Part shown: positions 1-6,558 of the stretch, one piece after another
How positions within the stretch are numbered: position 1 is the first letter of the stretch
How the letters are laid out: every line of letters starts with the position of its first letter
Origin: Sphingobacteriaceae bacterium
Lineage (GTDB): Bacteria; Bacteroidota; Bacteroidia; B-17B0; Aurantibacillaceae
Assembly: GCA_025360355.1 (NCBI GenBank)
Contig: JANYCL010000440.1
Location: 1-10,853 of the forward strand
DNA length: 10,853 bases
Reading direction: 5' to 3'
The notes under the pieces: model-generated
The model's input: only the letters and a program-made list of their open reading frames with translations
Told to the model about the DNA's origin: nothing
Database searches by the model: none
Translations under genes and position numbers: made by a program

Positions 1-36
1 TTCGCAAAGCGAATCGTCCTCTCCTAAATGAGAGGA
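1..36. terminator. Pair of hairpins downstream of the coiled-coil lipoprotein gene
   Basis: Two perfect inverted repeats lie just past the stop of the minus-strand lipoprotein gene. One is TCCTCTC/GAGAGGA (17-23 with 30-36, 6-nt loop) and the other is TTCGC/GCGAA (1-5 with 9-13, 3-nt loop). The position fits a transcription terminator for that gene. No U-tract follows the 7-bp stem on the minus strand, and the second hairpin touches the window edge, so its true arm length is unknown. It could equally be a 3' stabilising structure. Confidence 0.4.
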
Positions 37-39
37 ATA

Positions 40-900
40 TTAATCGATAACTATAACCAAATATTTAGAAGTTCCCCAGAATTCTTCAGCATTCAGGATC
101 TCTAATTTTTCAATAGGTTTCTCACCAACCAATTTATAAGAACTTGATGGATGTGAACTTAAAATTTTTACTTTTTTAGCACCGATAGGAATGCTTGTAA
201 CCGTAGAAATATCAATTTTAGTAAAATATTCTTTGTTGAAGTCGTCTTTTACTTTTGTTGATTTACCTAAACCAATAAAGCCACCTTCTTTTGTAGTAAC
301 ACCTTTATCTTTTAATTCCTTAGCAGTACCGATCGCATAAAAAGCTGCATTTAATTTTTCGGTTTTTGCTTCTACTTCTTGTTCGGATTCCTGATAATTG
401 GTATTGATATTGCTTAATTCAATATTTAAAGCTTCGATCATCCCTTTTAGCTCTGTAATTTCGCCATCTTTCGATTCCAGCTGCGCTTGTAAAGAAGCGA
501 TCATATCTTCTAATCCTCTAATTTGAGATTTACTTGCTTTTAATTTTTTACTTAATGTATTAATCCGGTTTTTGTTTTTACCCATTAGATCATAAATAGC
601 CTGAATATCTTCTTTGATCTGACCCTCTTTGCTTTTTACATCACCTGATTTTGATGAAGCTGTAACAATTTTTTCTTTTTCTTTAATTTCATTTAAATTA
701 CTTTGAATTTCATTGAAGGTTGTAACAAATTCCTGTATTGCTAATTCTTTTTCTGATAATTTCCCGTTTAATTCACCGTTAATGTTAGCAAGACTATCCG
801 CTAAAGGGTTTTTTTCTTTTTCTCCTGAACCGCAAGAGGTAATGTTTACTGCAGCTAGACCTAAAAATAAGGCTACTACTAAGAATTTCAATTTTTTCAT
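40..900 (-). CDS. Coiled-coil lipoprotein, conserved Bacteroidota family of unknown function
   Basis: This 286-residue protein has a lipoprotein signal peptide: a Lys-rich start, a hydrophobic core, and an I-T-S-C lipobox with the lipidated cysteine at residue 23. Residues about 31-185 are rich in Glu, Lys, Leu, Ile and Gln in heptad-like spacing and should form long coiled coils. Residues about 186-286 form a compact C-terminal domain (start AFYAIGTAKELKDKG, then GGFIGLGK, YFTKIDI, IPIGAKK, HPSSSYKLVG, and FW..SKYLVI near the end). From memory, this C-terminal block recurs in many Bacteroidota lipoproteins annotated as hypothetical, some perhaps labelled collagen-binding Cbp1-like adhesins; I cannot confirm that label. 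It is expected in the periplasm or on the outer membrane. It is probably monocistronic: a terminator precedes it at 974-1000 and hairpins follow its stop. The start is fixed by the signal peptide. No enzymatic motif is visible. Confidence 0.88.
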   Translation of the reverse strand: MKKLKFLVVALFLGLAAVNITSCGSGEKEKNPLADSLANINGELNGKLSEKELAIQEFVTTFNEIQSNLNEIKEKEKIVTASSKSGDVKSKEGQIKEDIQAIYDLMGKNKNRINTLSKKLKASKSQIRGLEDMIASLQAQLESKDGEITELKGMIEALNIELSNINTNYQESEQEVEAKTEKLNAAFYAIGTAKELKDKGVTTKEGGFIGLGKSTKVKDDFNKEYFTKIDISTVTSIPIGAKKVKILSSHPSSSYKLVGEKPIEKLEILNAEEFWGTSKYLVIVID

Positions 901-924
901 GGTTATGGTTTTTCGTTTGTAAAT

Positions 925-959
925 GTATTAATTAATACCAATGTGTTACCTGAGGTAAC
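925..959. promoter_or_regulatory. Two adjacent palindromes upstream of the coiled-coil lipoprotein gene
   Basis: GTATTAATTAATAC (925-938) is a perfect 14-bp palindrome. Six bases on lies GTTACC-TGA-GGTAAC (945-959), two perfect 6-bp arms around a 3-nt spacer. Both sit 25-60 bp upstream of the lipoprotein start codon. The first overlaps a near match (TACATTTA on the minus strand, 920-927) to the Bacteroidota -7 element TAnnTTTG, with no good -33 TTG at normal spacing. This arrangement resembles operator sites for dimeric regulators. The regulator cannot be named from the sequence. Confidence 0.4.
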
Positions 960-973
960 CCCAATTTCGAATA

Positions 974-1000
974 AAAAAGCGCCCTATTAAGACGCTTTTT
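974..1000 (-). terminator. Intrinsic terminator of the receptor/DUF5689 operon
   Basis: In minus-strand RNA this forms a 10-bp stem, AAAAAGCGUC paired with GGCGCUUUUU, around a 7-nt loop, with one more U beyond the stem. One pair is a G-U wobble. The plus-strand RNA has a C-A mismatch at that place, so the hairpin is better formed in the direction of the DUF5689 genes. It lies 55 nt past the stop of the last gene of that operon, and no plus-strand gene ends nearby. Confidence 0.85.
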
Positions 1001-1055
1001 GTGATTTTTTTGCAATTAGAATTTTGGTGCTGATTTATAGTTATTTAGCCTCTAA

Positions 1056-2324
1056 TTAATTTGCATAAATAGCAATATTGTCAATTTCCCAAGTGGAGCC
1101 CGTTGTTCCTGTACCTGTATATTTAAAGGCAACACGTGTATTAGCCGACATATACGCACTTAATGAAACCGTTCCGCTTGGCGTCCAAGCAAAATTACCG
1201 GATGATAAAGCCATTCCTGTTAATTGTGTCCAGGTTGCAGTACTCGGTGCACCCGAATTATAATTGGTAGAAATCCAAACCTCAAGAGTTGGTCCTGTAT
1301 ACTTATATGCAGTTTCAAAAGATAAGCGTGGATTAGTTGCTGTTGTTAGATCTAATGCCGGTGATATCATCCATGTTTCGCATAAATAATTAGTACCCGA
1401 AATATAATTTGAAATATTAGCATAAAGACGCCCACTATAAGTACCAATTGTATAAGGTATGGTTCCTATTACATTGTAAGTTGACCAACCACCACTTGCA
1501 ATACTTTGATCGTCGAATGTTTTTATTACAAGCGGACAATATCCGCTACTTAATTTTACTTCATTATAATCACGTATAGTTAATTGAGCCGATCCGTTGT
1601 ATTCAGTTAAAATTGCTGTTATTGCTCCTTTACCACAAGGTGTAATGTAGGAAGCAAATTTTGCGTAGCCTGAAGTTCTAAGATCGATAGTCTTGCTTGT
1701 TGCGCTTAATAGAGTTCTATCAATGCTATATTTACCAATAGCATCAGCGTAAGGCTGGGTTTTATCACCATCAGAAAATTCTAAAGTATCCAATGTAATT
1801 AATCTTCCCTGATATTTTAGCAAGCCGCCAATGCCTATGCTTTTTGCTTGCGTCATTGTCATTTTAGTTGGCGTAACAATATTACCTGAACTTATTTTTA
1901 CTACATGTTTAGTAATATCAACTGAATCCAATTGCACCATTTGACCGTAATCATCCAGCACAATATTATTCAAATTGATCCTGATCTTATCCCCAACATA
2001 CAAACCGCCTGTAGCAATTAATTTTACCTGAAGCGCACTGCCATTTGCATCCTCAACATAAACCGTTTTATAAATATTACCGCTGTATTCGTCGGCAGTA
2101 ACTGTACATTCTAAATTAATATCAGTATTAAATTTAAACAGTTTTGTAGGTGCCGGCATTGCTATTTGATAATAATCTACATATTTTTTATAAATAGAAT
2201 CAATAGAAATATAACCGGTAACGGGAATATCCGCTTTAGTTGGTAAATCAAATTTCTTTTTGCAAGAACTTAAAAAAAGAGATCCTGCTAATAAACTTAA
2301 TGCTAAAATATTTATCTTTTTCAT
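1056..2324 (-). CDS. DUF5689 / choice-of-anchor-J lipoprotein, second copy
   Basis: This 422-residue protein has a lipoprotein signal peptide (lipobox LFLSSC, lipidated Cys21, then KKKFD). Residues about 35-258 match the DUF5689 pattern: an OB-fold-like stretch at 70-135 (core ADEYSGNIYKTVYVEDANG, then GGLYVGDKIRINL and DDYGQMVQL), and a second block ending in GSAQLTIRDYNEV (244-256). Residues about 266-420 look like the beta-sandwich choice-of-anchor-J / cleaved-adhesin domain: TFDDQSIASGGW, then ETWMISPALDL, LEVWISTNY, STATWTQL, and a closing TWEIDNIAIY. There is no C-terminal type IX sorting domain. It is the last gene of a three-gene operon, 39 nt after its paralogue, and is followed by the terminator at 974-1000. 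The likely role is an outer-membrane substrate-binding or scaffolding lipoprotein working with the upstream TonB-dependent receptor. The domain calls are from motif recognition; the molecular function of DUF5689 is not established. Confidence 0.88.
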   Translation of the reverse strand: MKKINILALSLLAGSLFLSSCKKKFDLPTKADIPVTGYISIDSIYKKYVDYYQIAMPAPTKLFKFNTDINLECTVTADEYSGNIYKTVYVEDANGSALQVKLIATGGLYVGDKIRINLNNIVLDDYGQMVQLDSVDITKHVVKISSGNIVTPTKMTMTQAKSIGIGGLLKYQGRLITLDTLEFSDGDKTQPYADAIGKYSIDRTLLSATSKTIDLRTSGYAKFASYITPCGKGAITAILTEYNGSAQLTIRDYNEVKLSSGYCPLVIKTFDDQSIASGGWSTYNVIGTIPYTIGTYSGRLYANISNYISGTNYLCETWMISPALDLTTATNPRLSFETAYKYTGPTLEVWISTNYNSGAPSTATWTQLTGMALSSGNFAWTPSGTVSLSAYMSANTRVAFKYTGTGTTGSTWEIDNIAIYAN

Positions 2325-2363
2325 TGTCGTAATTTCTTTATTGGTTACTGAATTTGTCTAAGA

Positions 2364-3617
2364 TTAGTTTTCTCTAATTACAATATCATCAACTTCATAA
2401 GTTGTTCCTGCTGTAGTTGTGCTTGTATATTTAAATGCGATTCTTGTATTAGCAGTTTTAAACGAACTTAAAGAAATTATACCTGAAGCCGTTACTGCAT
2501 AAGATCCAGGATTATTTGGTGATAAAACAAAACCAGATAAATTCACCCATGTTGCAGTACTCGGTAAACCGGTGGTATAATTTGTAGATACTAAAACCTC
2601 TAAAGTATTCCCGGTAAATTTAGCCATGGTTATAAAGGTTAAGATCGGATTAACACCGGCACTCAAATTTAATGATGGCGATATTAACCAATTTTCGGAA
2701 TTATGATTTGCTGATGAATAATATCCAGAAATTTTTGCAAAAGAATTTCCGCTAAAAGTACTCGGATTCCAGGTCACCGATGGATCAGTTACTGATTGTT
2801 GTGTCCATCCGCCGCTGGTTACTGAAACATCTTCAAAATCTTTTTTATGATACAAAATGCAAGGTGTACCATTCATGTTTACTTCGCTAGGTTTTCTGAT
2901 TGCCATTTGATTTGTTGAACCGTATGCTTGGGCAATTCCGATTATGGAACCAAAACCTTTCGGTGTTTTTTGCTGAGCGAATAACGCATAATTACTTGTA
3001 CGAACTACCAATTGTGTTCCCGCGCAATCCTTAATCGTTCTATTAATTGAAGTTTGAGAAATTGGGTCGGCCCAAATTTGATTTGTATCTGCCGGTAAAA
3101 ATCCTGCTCCATTGATAACAATAAGATCACATAAATAATTAGTCCAATTAGCTGATGAAATATCTACAACGATTGGTTGCGGGTTAGCGCCGCTTCCAAA
3201 TTTTACCATGTCTTTTTCAAAATCAATTGTATCAATTTCTAACATGTTAGTTTGAGAATCAATATTCACATCATAATTTTTTAAATTCAAATGCACCGAA
3301 TCACCAATAAAAAAATTACAATGAGACGCTTTCATAGCTAAATGAATTCCACCGGTATTGTAACGATCACGTAAATAAATTTCTTTATAAAAATTACCGC
3401 TTAATTCATCCGCTATAACAACCCCAATTAAATAAGCATCTGTCGAAAAACGATGCGCACAAGAATTTGTACAACTAGCAATAACTTTGAGTTCGGAAAC
3501 AGAATACACATGGCCCTTAGTTTCGTCCGCAATTGGAGCAGCATCCAATTTTTTCTTACAACTGTTAAAAGCAATTGAAATGCTTACGGCCATTATTAAT
3601 ATTATAAGTTTTTTCAT
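2364..3617 (-). CDS. DUF5689 / choice-of-anchor-J lipoprotein, first copy
   Basis: This 417-residue lipoprotein (lipobox AFNSC, lipidated Cys20, then KKKLD) has the same architecture as its downstream neighbour. DUF5689 spans about 35-250, with an OB-like core at 60-130 (VVIADELSGNFYKEIYLRD, then FFIGDSVHLNL) and the ending QMAIRKPSEV (237-246). A choice-of-anchor-J sandwich spans about 258-415 (DFEDVSVTSGGW, NSENWLISPSLNL, LEVLVSTNY, STATWVNL, TYEVDDIVI). Unlike the paralogue it carries six cysteines in the mature chain (49, 53, 100, 163, 198, 253), including a CTNSC pair near the N-terminus, so disulfides or metal binding are possible. The gene starts only 18 nt after the receptor stop, so the two are almost certainly co-transcribed. 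Its position directly after a receptor that lacks a SusD partner suggests a surface or periplasmic accessory role in substrate capture; that is inference. Confidence 0.88.
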   Translation of the reverse strand: MKKLIILIMAVSISIAFNSCKKKLDAAPIADETKGHVYSVSELKVIASCTNSCAHRFSTDAYLIGVVIADELSGNFYKEIYLRDRYNTGGIHLAMKASHCNFFIGDSVHLNLKNYDVNIDSQTNMLEIDTIDFEKDMVKFGSGANPQPIVVDISSANWTNYLCDLIVINGAGFLPADTNQIWADPISQTSINRTIKDCAGTQLVVRTSNYALFAQQKTPKGFGSIIGIAQAYGSTNQMAIRKPSEVNMNGTPCILYHKKDFEDVSVTSGGWTQQSVTDPSVTWNPSTFSGNSFAKISGYYSSANHNSENWLISPSLNLSAGVNPILTFITMAKFTGNTLEVLVSTNYTTGLPSTATWVNLSGFVLSPNNPGSYAVTASGIISLSSFKTANTRIAFKYTSTTTAGTTYEVDDIVIREN

Positions 3618-3635
3618 TTTATTTAAAAATTTATA

Positions 3636-6179
3636 TTAAAAACTAAAGTTTAAACCACCCATGTAGGTAATGCCCTGCATATAGTAATATTTATTATCAA
3701 ACGTACTGATGTTTGCCTGGTCCCAACGCAATTGCTCGAAACCTGTTGTTCTGATCTTTTGACTATTTAAAAGATTATTCACCGTTAAGTTAAAACGTAA
3801 ATAATATTTTTTCATCACTCTGAAAGATTTTCCTGCCTGAAGATTTAAAGTAAAATAAGAAGGTAATCTTTCCTGATCGGTTACTAAAGTATTTACACCA
3901 TTATTAGCAGTAATATATTTTTCTACTGCCTCAGCCGTTCTTCTGTCAGGATTCGGTTCAATGTATATCTGATCGAAATAATTTACCGACAATCCCGCAA
4001 ACCACATTTTTTTTCCGTTGTATTTATAACCTAAACCCGCTACCAATTGAGGTGTACCGCCAACTTTGTAATTTTTTAAATAAACTGTTCTGTCAGTATA
4101 TAAACTTGTATTGTTGTTATCCTGATATGCATCGAGTTTCGGACGGTTAGTATAAACAAAACTACCATACCCAAAAGCTCCCTGAATAACATGAGAAATA
4201 AATAATGTTTTTTCAACCCCTAACTCAATTCCTTGATGCGTTTGATTAACACCACGCATAATTAAATTAACGTTATTGCTATAAGCATCATGCCAGAATG
4301 TTCGTACCCATGTTTGATTATCAATTTGAGTGTAATAATAAGTAGCACGGATCTTTAAGCCCGGATAACGGATAATATAATTTATATCGCCCGATAAAAC
4401 TTGTTCGCTTTTAACTCCCTGAACAATGTCGTTACGAACCCGAGGTGAAATAAAAATATTTGCAGCTTCAGGTGTACGAGTTAAAAAAGAAGCATTAGCT
4501 GTAATATAATGACGGCCGGAAATTTTATAAGTCAAACCTCCTTTAACACCATAATTAAAAAAATTCTTTGTTTCACTTTTTCCTTTACTATCTGTCGGGA
4601 ATTTTCCATTGGCAACATAACCTTCTCTCCAGATCATATTATCAGATAAAGTTAAACCAACATAATAATCTAATTTTTTTAAACTGTATTCCATCTGCCC
4701 CCACACTTCCCCTCTGTTAATGTTCAATGAATAATCATACCCGAATTTATCGCCTTTATAAATCTTTTGATTTGGTTTATCAATATTATTTTGAGCAAAT
4801 GTGCTATTAATGCCGAGGTTCTCAGCAAACTGATCTACATCTATCCAAAATGTTGCACCTAACAGATCTTCCATCACTTTATATTTCCTATCTCTGTAAA
4901 TATTACCATTAACACCTAAACTCAAGAACATTTTATTCTTACGTTTATTAAAAACCGAATTGAATCCGTAATTTTTTAGGTCTTCGATTCTGTTTTCTAC
5001 AATGTATCTTGCCCTTGTATCAGTTGTATTTATGTTTCCTGCTTGTGCGGGATCGGTCCATAAATTCGCCTGATTCATAGCTATCATTTTATCCCAGTTA
5101 ATTTGACTGGTATTTATGTCATTCGCCCAATTATTTGTGGCTATGTCACCATTAACAGTGTCGCCGGGCGTATAAAAATAACTTGGTAAATATTTATAAT
5201 AATCAGGACGCGGAACTGCAGTGTTGTTCCAGTTAATTCCTGTCAAACTTGATTTACCGAAATTAAAATAAACTGTAGTACTTAATTTAGTATCGTTAGT
5301 TGGAGTAAAAATATGACTTAGCATTAGCATTGGTCTATTTGTTTTACTCACGGCTGCATTTCGCACTTTTCCATTCTGATAACCCCACAGATCATTATAA
5401 TAATTAGATCCGGCTGCTTGAAAAGTTTCCATTGTAGCCGCACTGGAGCGGCCTTGTTCTATTGGAGCACCGAAACCGGTGAAGCTTAATAAATGTTTAT
5501 CATTAACACGTTTATCAATTGCAACATAAAATGCAGAAGAATTAAAATAAGTTCCGGGCGAATACATTTTCGGAGCATTCTTCGCATCACCCTGACGAAT
5601 TGAAGCTGATACTGTAATTGCCCATCCATTTTGCATCATTCCCGTTGAATGCGTTATCATACCACGGTGTTGAAAAATACGATTCGCACTCATATAAGAA
5701 ACACGGGTTCCTTTTTTAAATGATGAAGCTTTTGAATCAATGTTCGTATAACCTCCCGGTCCGCCAAAATTCATACGGTTAGCAACGTTCCCAAAACGAT
5801 TTTCTACAAAACGTGTTACATCATTTAATCCGCCCCAATTGCTCCAAGAACTAAAACCGGTTTCTAAATTATTTACATTAACGCCATTGATCATTACCAA
5901 TTGATTTTCGGCCATGTAACCACGCATGCGGTAACGAGCTGCTCCAAATTGAAAACTTGCAAATTGTGTAAACACATCACGACTCGACATTAATAAAGAC
6001 GAAACATCTTGTTGTTCCAGATCGCCTTCAAGGTCACCACCCGAAGTACTGAAGATTGGAAGATTTAAACTGTTTAAGTTTGTGGTATCCTTAACGGGAT
6101 CAGTTGATGTTGAATCGGTTTGTGAATACCCTTTTACAGAAAGAATAAAAGCACTAAAAATTAAAATTCGTTTGATCAT
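3636..6179 (-). CDS. TonB-dependent outer-membrane receptor
   Basis: This 847-residue protein has a Sec signal peptide cut near residues 18-20 (GYS-Q, leaving Gln first, typical of Bacteroidota). Residues about 50-155 form the plug domain, including DVSSLLMSSRDVF (58-70), RYRMRGYMAENQLVMINGV (82-100) and SWSNWGGLNDVTRF (111-124). The rest is a 22-strand-type beta-barrel with alternating aromatic strands. It ends in a terminal Phe (GGLNFSF), the usual BAM recognition signal. It lacks the N-terminal carboxypeptidase-like beta-sandwich of SusC-type receptors, no TonB box is obvious, and no susD gene is adjacent. It imports a ligand across the outer membrane using energy from TonB-ExbBD, which are encoded elsewhere. 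It is the first gene of the operon with the two DUF5689 lipoproteins. The nearby secreted EEP enzyme hints at a phosphodiester-containing ligand, but the substrate is not shown by the sequence. Confidence 0.93.
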   Translation of the reverse strand: MIKRILIFSAFILSVKGYSQTDSTSTDPVKDTTNLNSLNLPIFSTSGGDLEGDLEQQDVSSLLMSSRDVFTQFASFQFGAARYRMRGYMAENQLVMINGVNVNNLETGFSSWSNWGGLNDVTRFVENRFGNVANRMNFGGPGGYTNIDSKASSFKKGTRVSYMSANRIFQHRGMITHSTGMMQNGWAITVSASIRQGDAKNAPKMYSPGTYFNSSAFYVAIDKRVNDKHLLSFTGFGAPIEQGRSSAATMETFQAAGSNYYNDLWGYQNGKVRNAAVSKTNRPMLMLSHIFTPTNDTKLSTTVYFNFGKSSLTGINWNNTAVPRPDYYKYLPSYFYTPGDTVNGDIATNNWANDINTSQINWDKMIAMNQANLWTDPAQAGNINTTDTRARYIVENRIEDLKNYGFNSVFNKRKNKMFLSLGVNGNIYRDRKYKVMEDLLGATFWIDVDQFAENLGINSTFAQNNIDKPNQKIYKGDKFGYDYSLNINRGEVWGQMEYSLKKLDYYVGLTLSDNMIWREGYVANGKFPTDSKGKSETKNFFNYGVKGGLTYKISGRHYITANASFLTRTPEAANIFISPRVRNDIVQGVKSEQVLSGDINYIIRYPGLKIRATYYYTQIDNQTWVRTFWHDAYSNNVNLIMRGVNQTHQGIELGVEKTLFISHVIQGAFGYGSFVYTNRPKLDAYQDNNNTSLYTDRTVYLKNYKVGGTPQLVAGLGYKYNGKKMWFAGLSVNYFDQIYIEPNPDRRTAEAVEKYITANNGVNTLVTDQERLPSYFTLNLQAGKSFRVMKKYYLRFNLTVNNLLNSQKIRTTGFEQLRWDQANISTFDNKYYYMQGITYMGGLNFSF

Positions 6180-6281
6180 TGTTTTACTTATCTTTTAACA
6201 CATTAATTTAAAGTGGCTTCGGTAATATAAAAAGGAATCTCTTTATATCCTCAAGGATAATCACTTCTTGTTAAGAACGGG

Positions 6282-6289
6282 CAAATATA
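6282..6289 (-). promoter_or_regulatory. -7 promoter element for the receptor/DUF5689 operon
   Basis: On the minus strand this reads TATATTTG, an exact match to the Bacteroidota -7 consensus TAnnTTTG. It would give a leader of roughly 95-100 nt before the receptor start codon. The nearest TTTG upstream (6316-6319) is about 26 nt away, longer than the usual spacing near 19-21, so the -33 part is not convincing. A match of this short motif by chance is possible in AT-rich DNA. Confidence 0.45.
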
Positions 6290-6399
6290 TAAAAATTAAA
6301 ATATCCACTTATTATCAAATTGTAAACAAAACAAGGTTTTTGTTTTAACAAAATAGAGAAACAGATTAATATTCAAATCTAAAACGGCATCTAAACTGA

Positions 6400-6509
6400 T
6401 TTAACCATAAATAAATAGTTAGAACCATTCTCTATTCAGTTTTGTTTTTATTAAAACTATCGAGTCTTATCATAACGCATCGGAGGTTCTACAATTATTT
6501 ATGGTTTAA
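6400..6509. repeat. 15-bp inverted repeat pair in the divergent region
   Basis: TTTAACCATAAATAA (6400-6414) recurs in inverted orientation as TTATTTATGGTTTAA (6495-6509). The match is 14 of 15 bases, and 80 nt separate the arms. The right arm ends 22 bp before the -7 element of the EEP gene, so it occupies the -33 region or just upstream. Two matched sites in a shared control region fit operator half-regions for one regulator. A long-range RNA stem is the alternative. Confidence 0.45.
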
Positions 6510-6531
6510 CACCGACTTAATTTTATTTGAC

Positions 6532-6539
6532 TATTTTTG
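6532..6539 (+). promoter_or_regulatory. -7 promoter element for the EEP gene
   Basis: TATTTTTG matches the Bacteroidota -7 consensus TAnnTTTG exactly and ends 19 nt before the ATG. It implies a short leader of roughly a dozen bases. There is no clear TTG at the -33 position; the corresponding region contains TTTAAC, inside the right arm of the inverted repeat at 6495-6509. The absence of a canonical -33 may mean dependence on an activator. Confidence 0.5.
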
Positions 6540-6558
6540 GCGCTGATTCAAAAAGATC

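Larger units (their letters stand above)
6180..6558. other. Divergent intergenic regulatory region
   Basis: This 379-nt, very AT-rich spacer lies between the receptor operon (leftward) and the EEP gene (rightward). It holds a TAnnTTTG element for each direction (6282-6289 minus, 6532-6539 plus) and a 15-bp inverted repeat with one mismatch (6400-6414 with 6495-6509). It also holds complementary 9-bp arms (6352-6360 with 6428-6436, and 6324-6332 with 6439-6447) and smaller hairpins in the receptor leader (6225-6248 and 6246-6259). I find no convincing small ORF, tRNA or known riboswitch in it. Confidence 0.6.

Noticed and set aside
713..922. 69-codon plus-strand open frame
   Set aside because: It is antisense to the signal peptide and start of the coiled-coil lipoprotein and has no recognisable protein features.
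1078..1263. 61-codon plus-strand open frame
   Set aside because: It lies wholly antisense to the well-supported choice-of-anchor-J domain and is a shadow frame.
3636..6179. SusC/SusD polysaccharide utilisation locus
   Set aside because: There is no SusD, no glycoside hydrolase, and the receptor lacks the SusC-type N-terminal domain.
6225..6259. Hairpins ATATAAA/TTTATAT and TATCCT/AGGATA in the receptor leader as a riboswitch
   Set aside because: The arms are short and overlapping in AT-rich DNA and match no riboswitch class I know.
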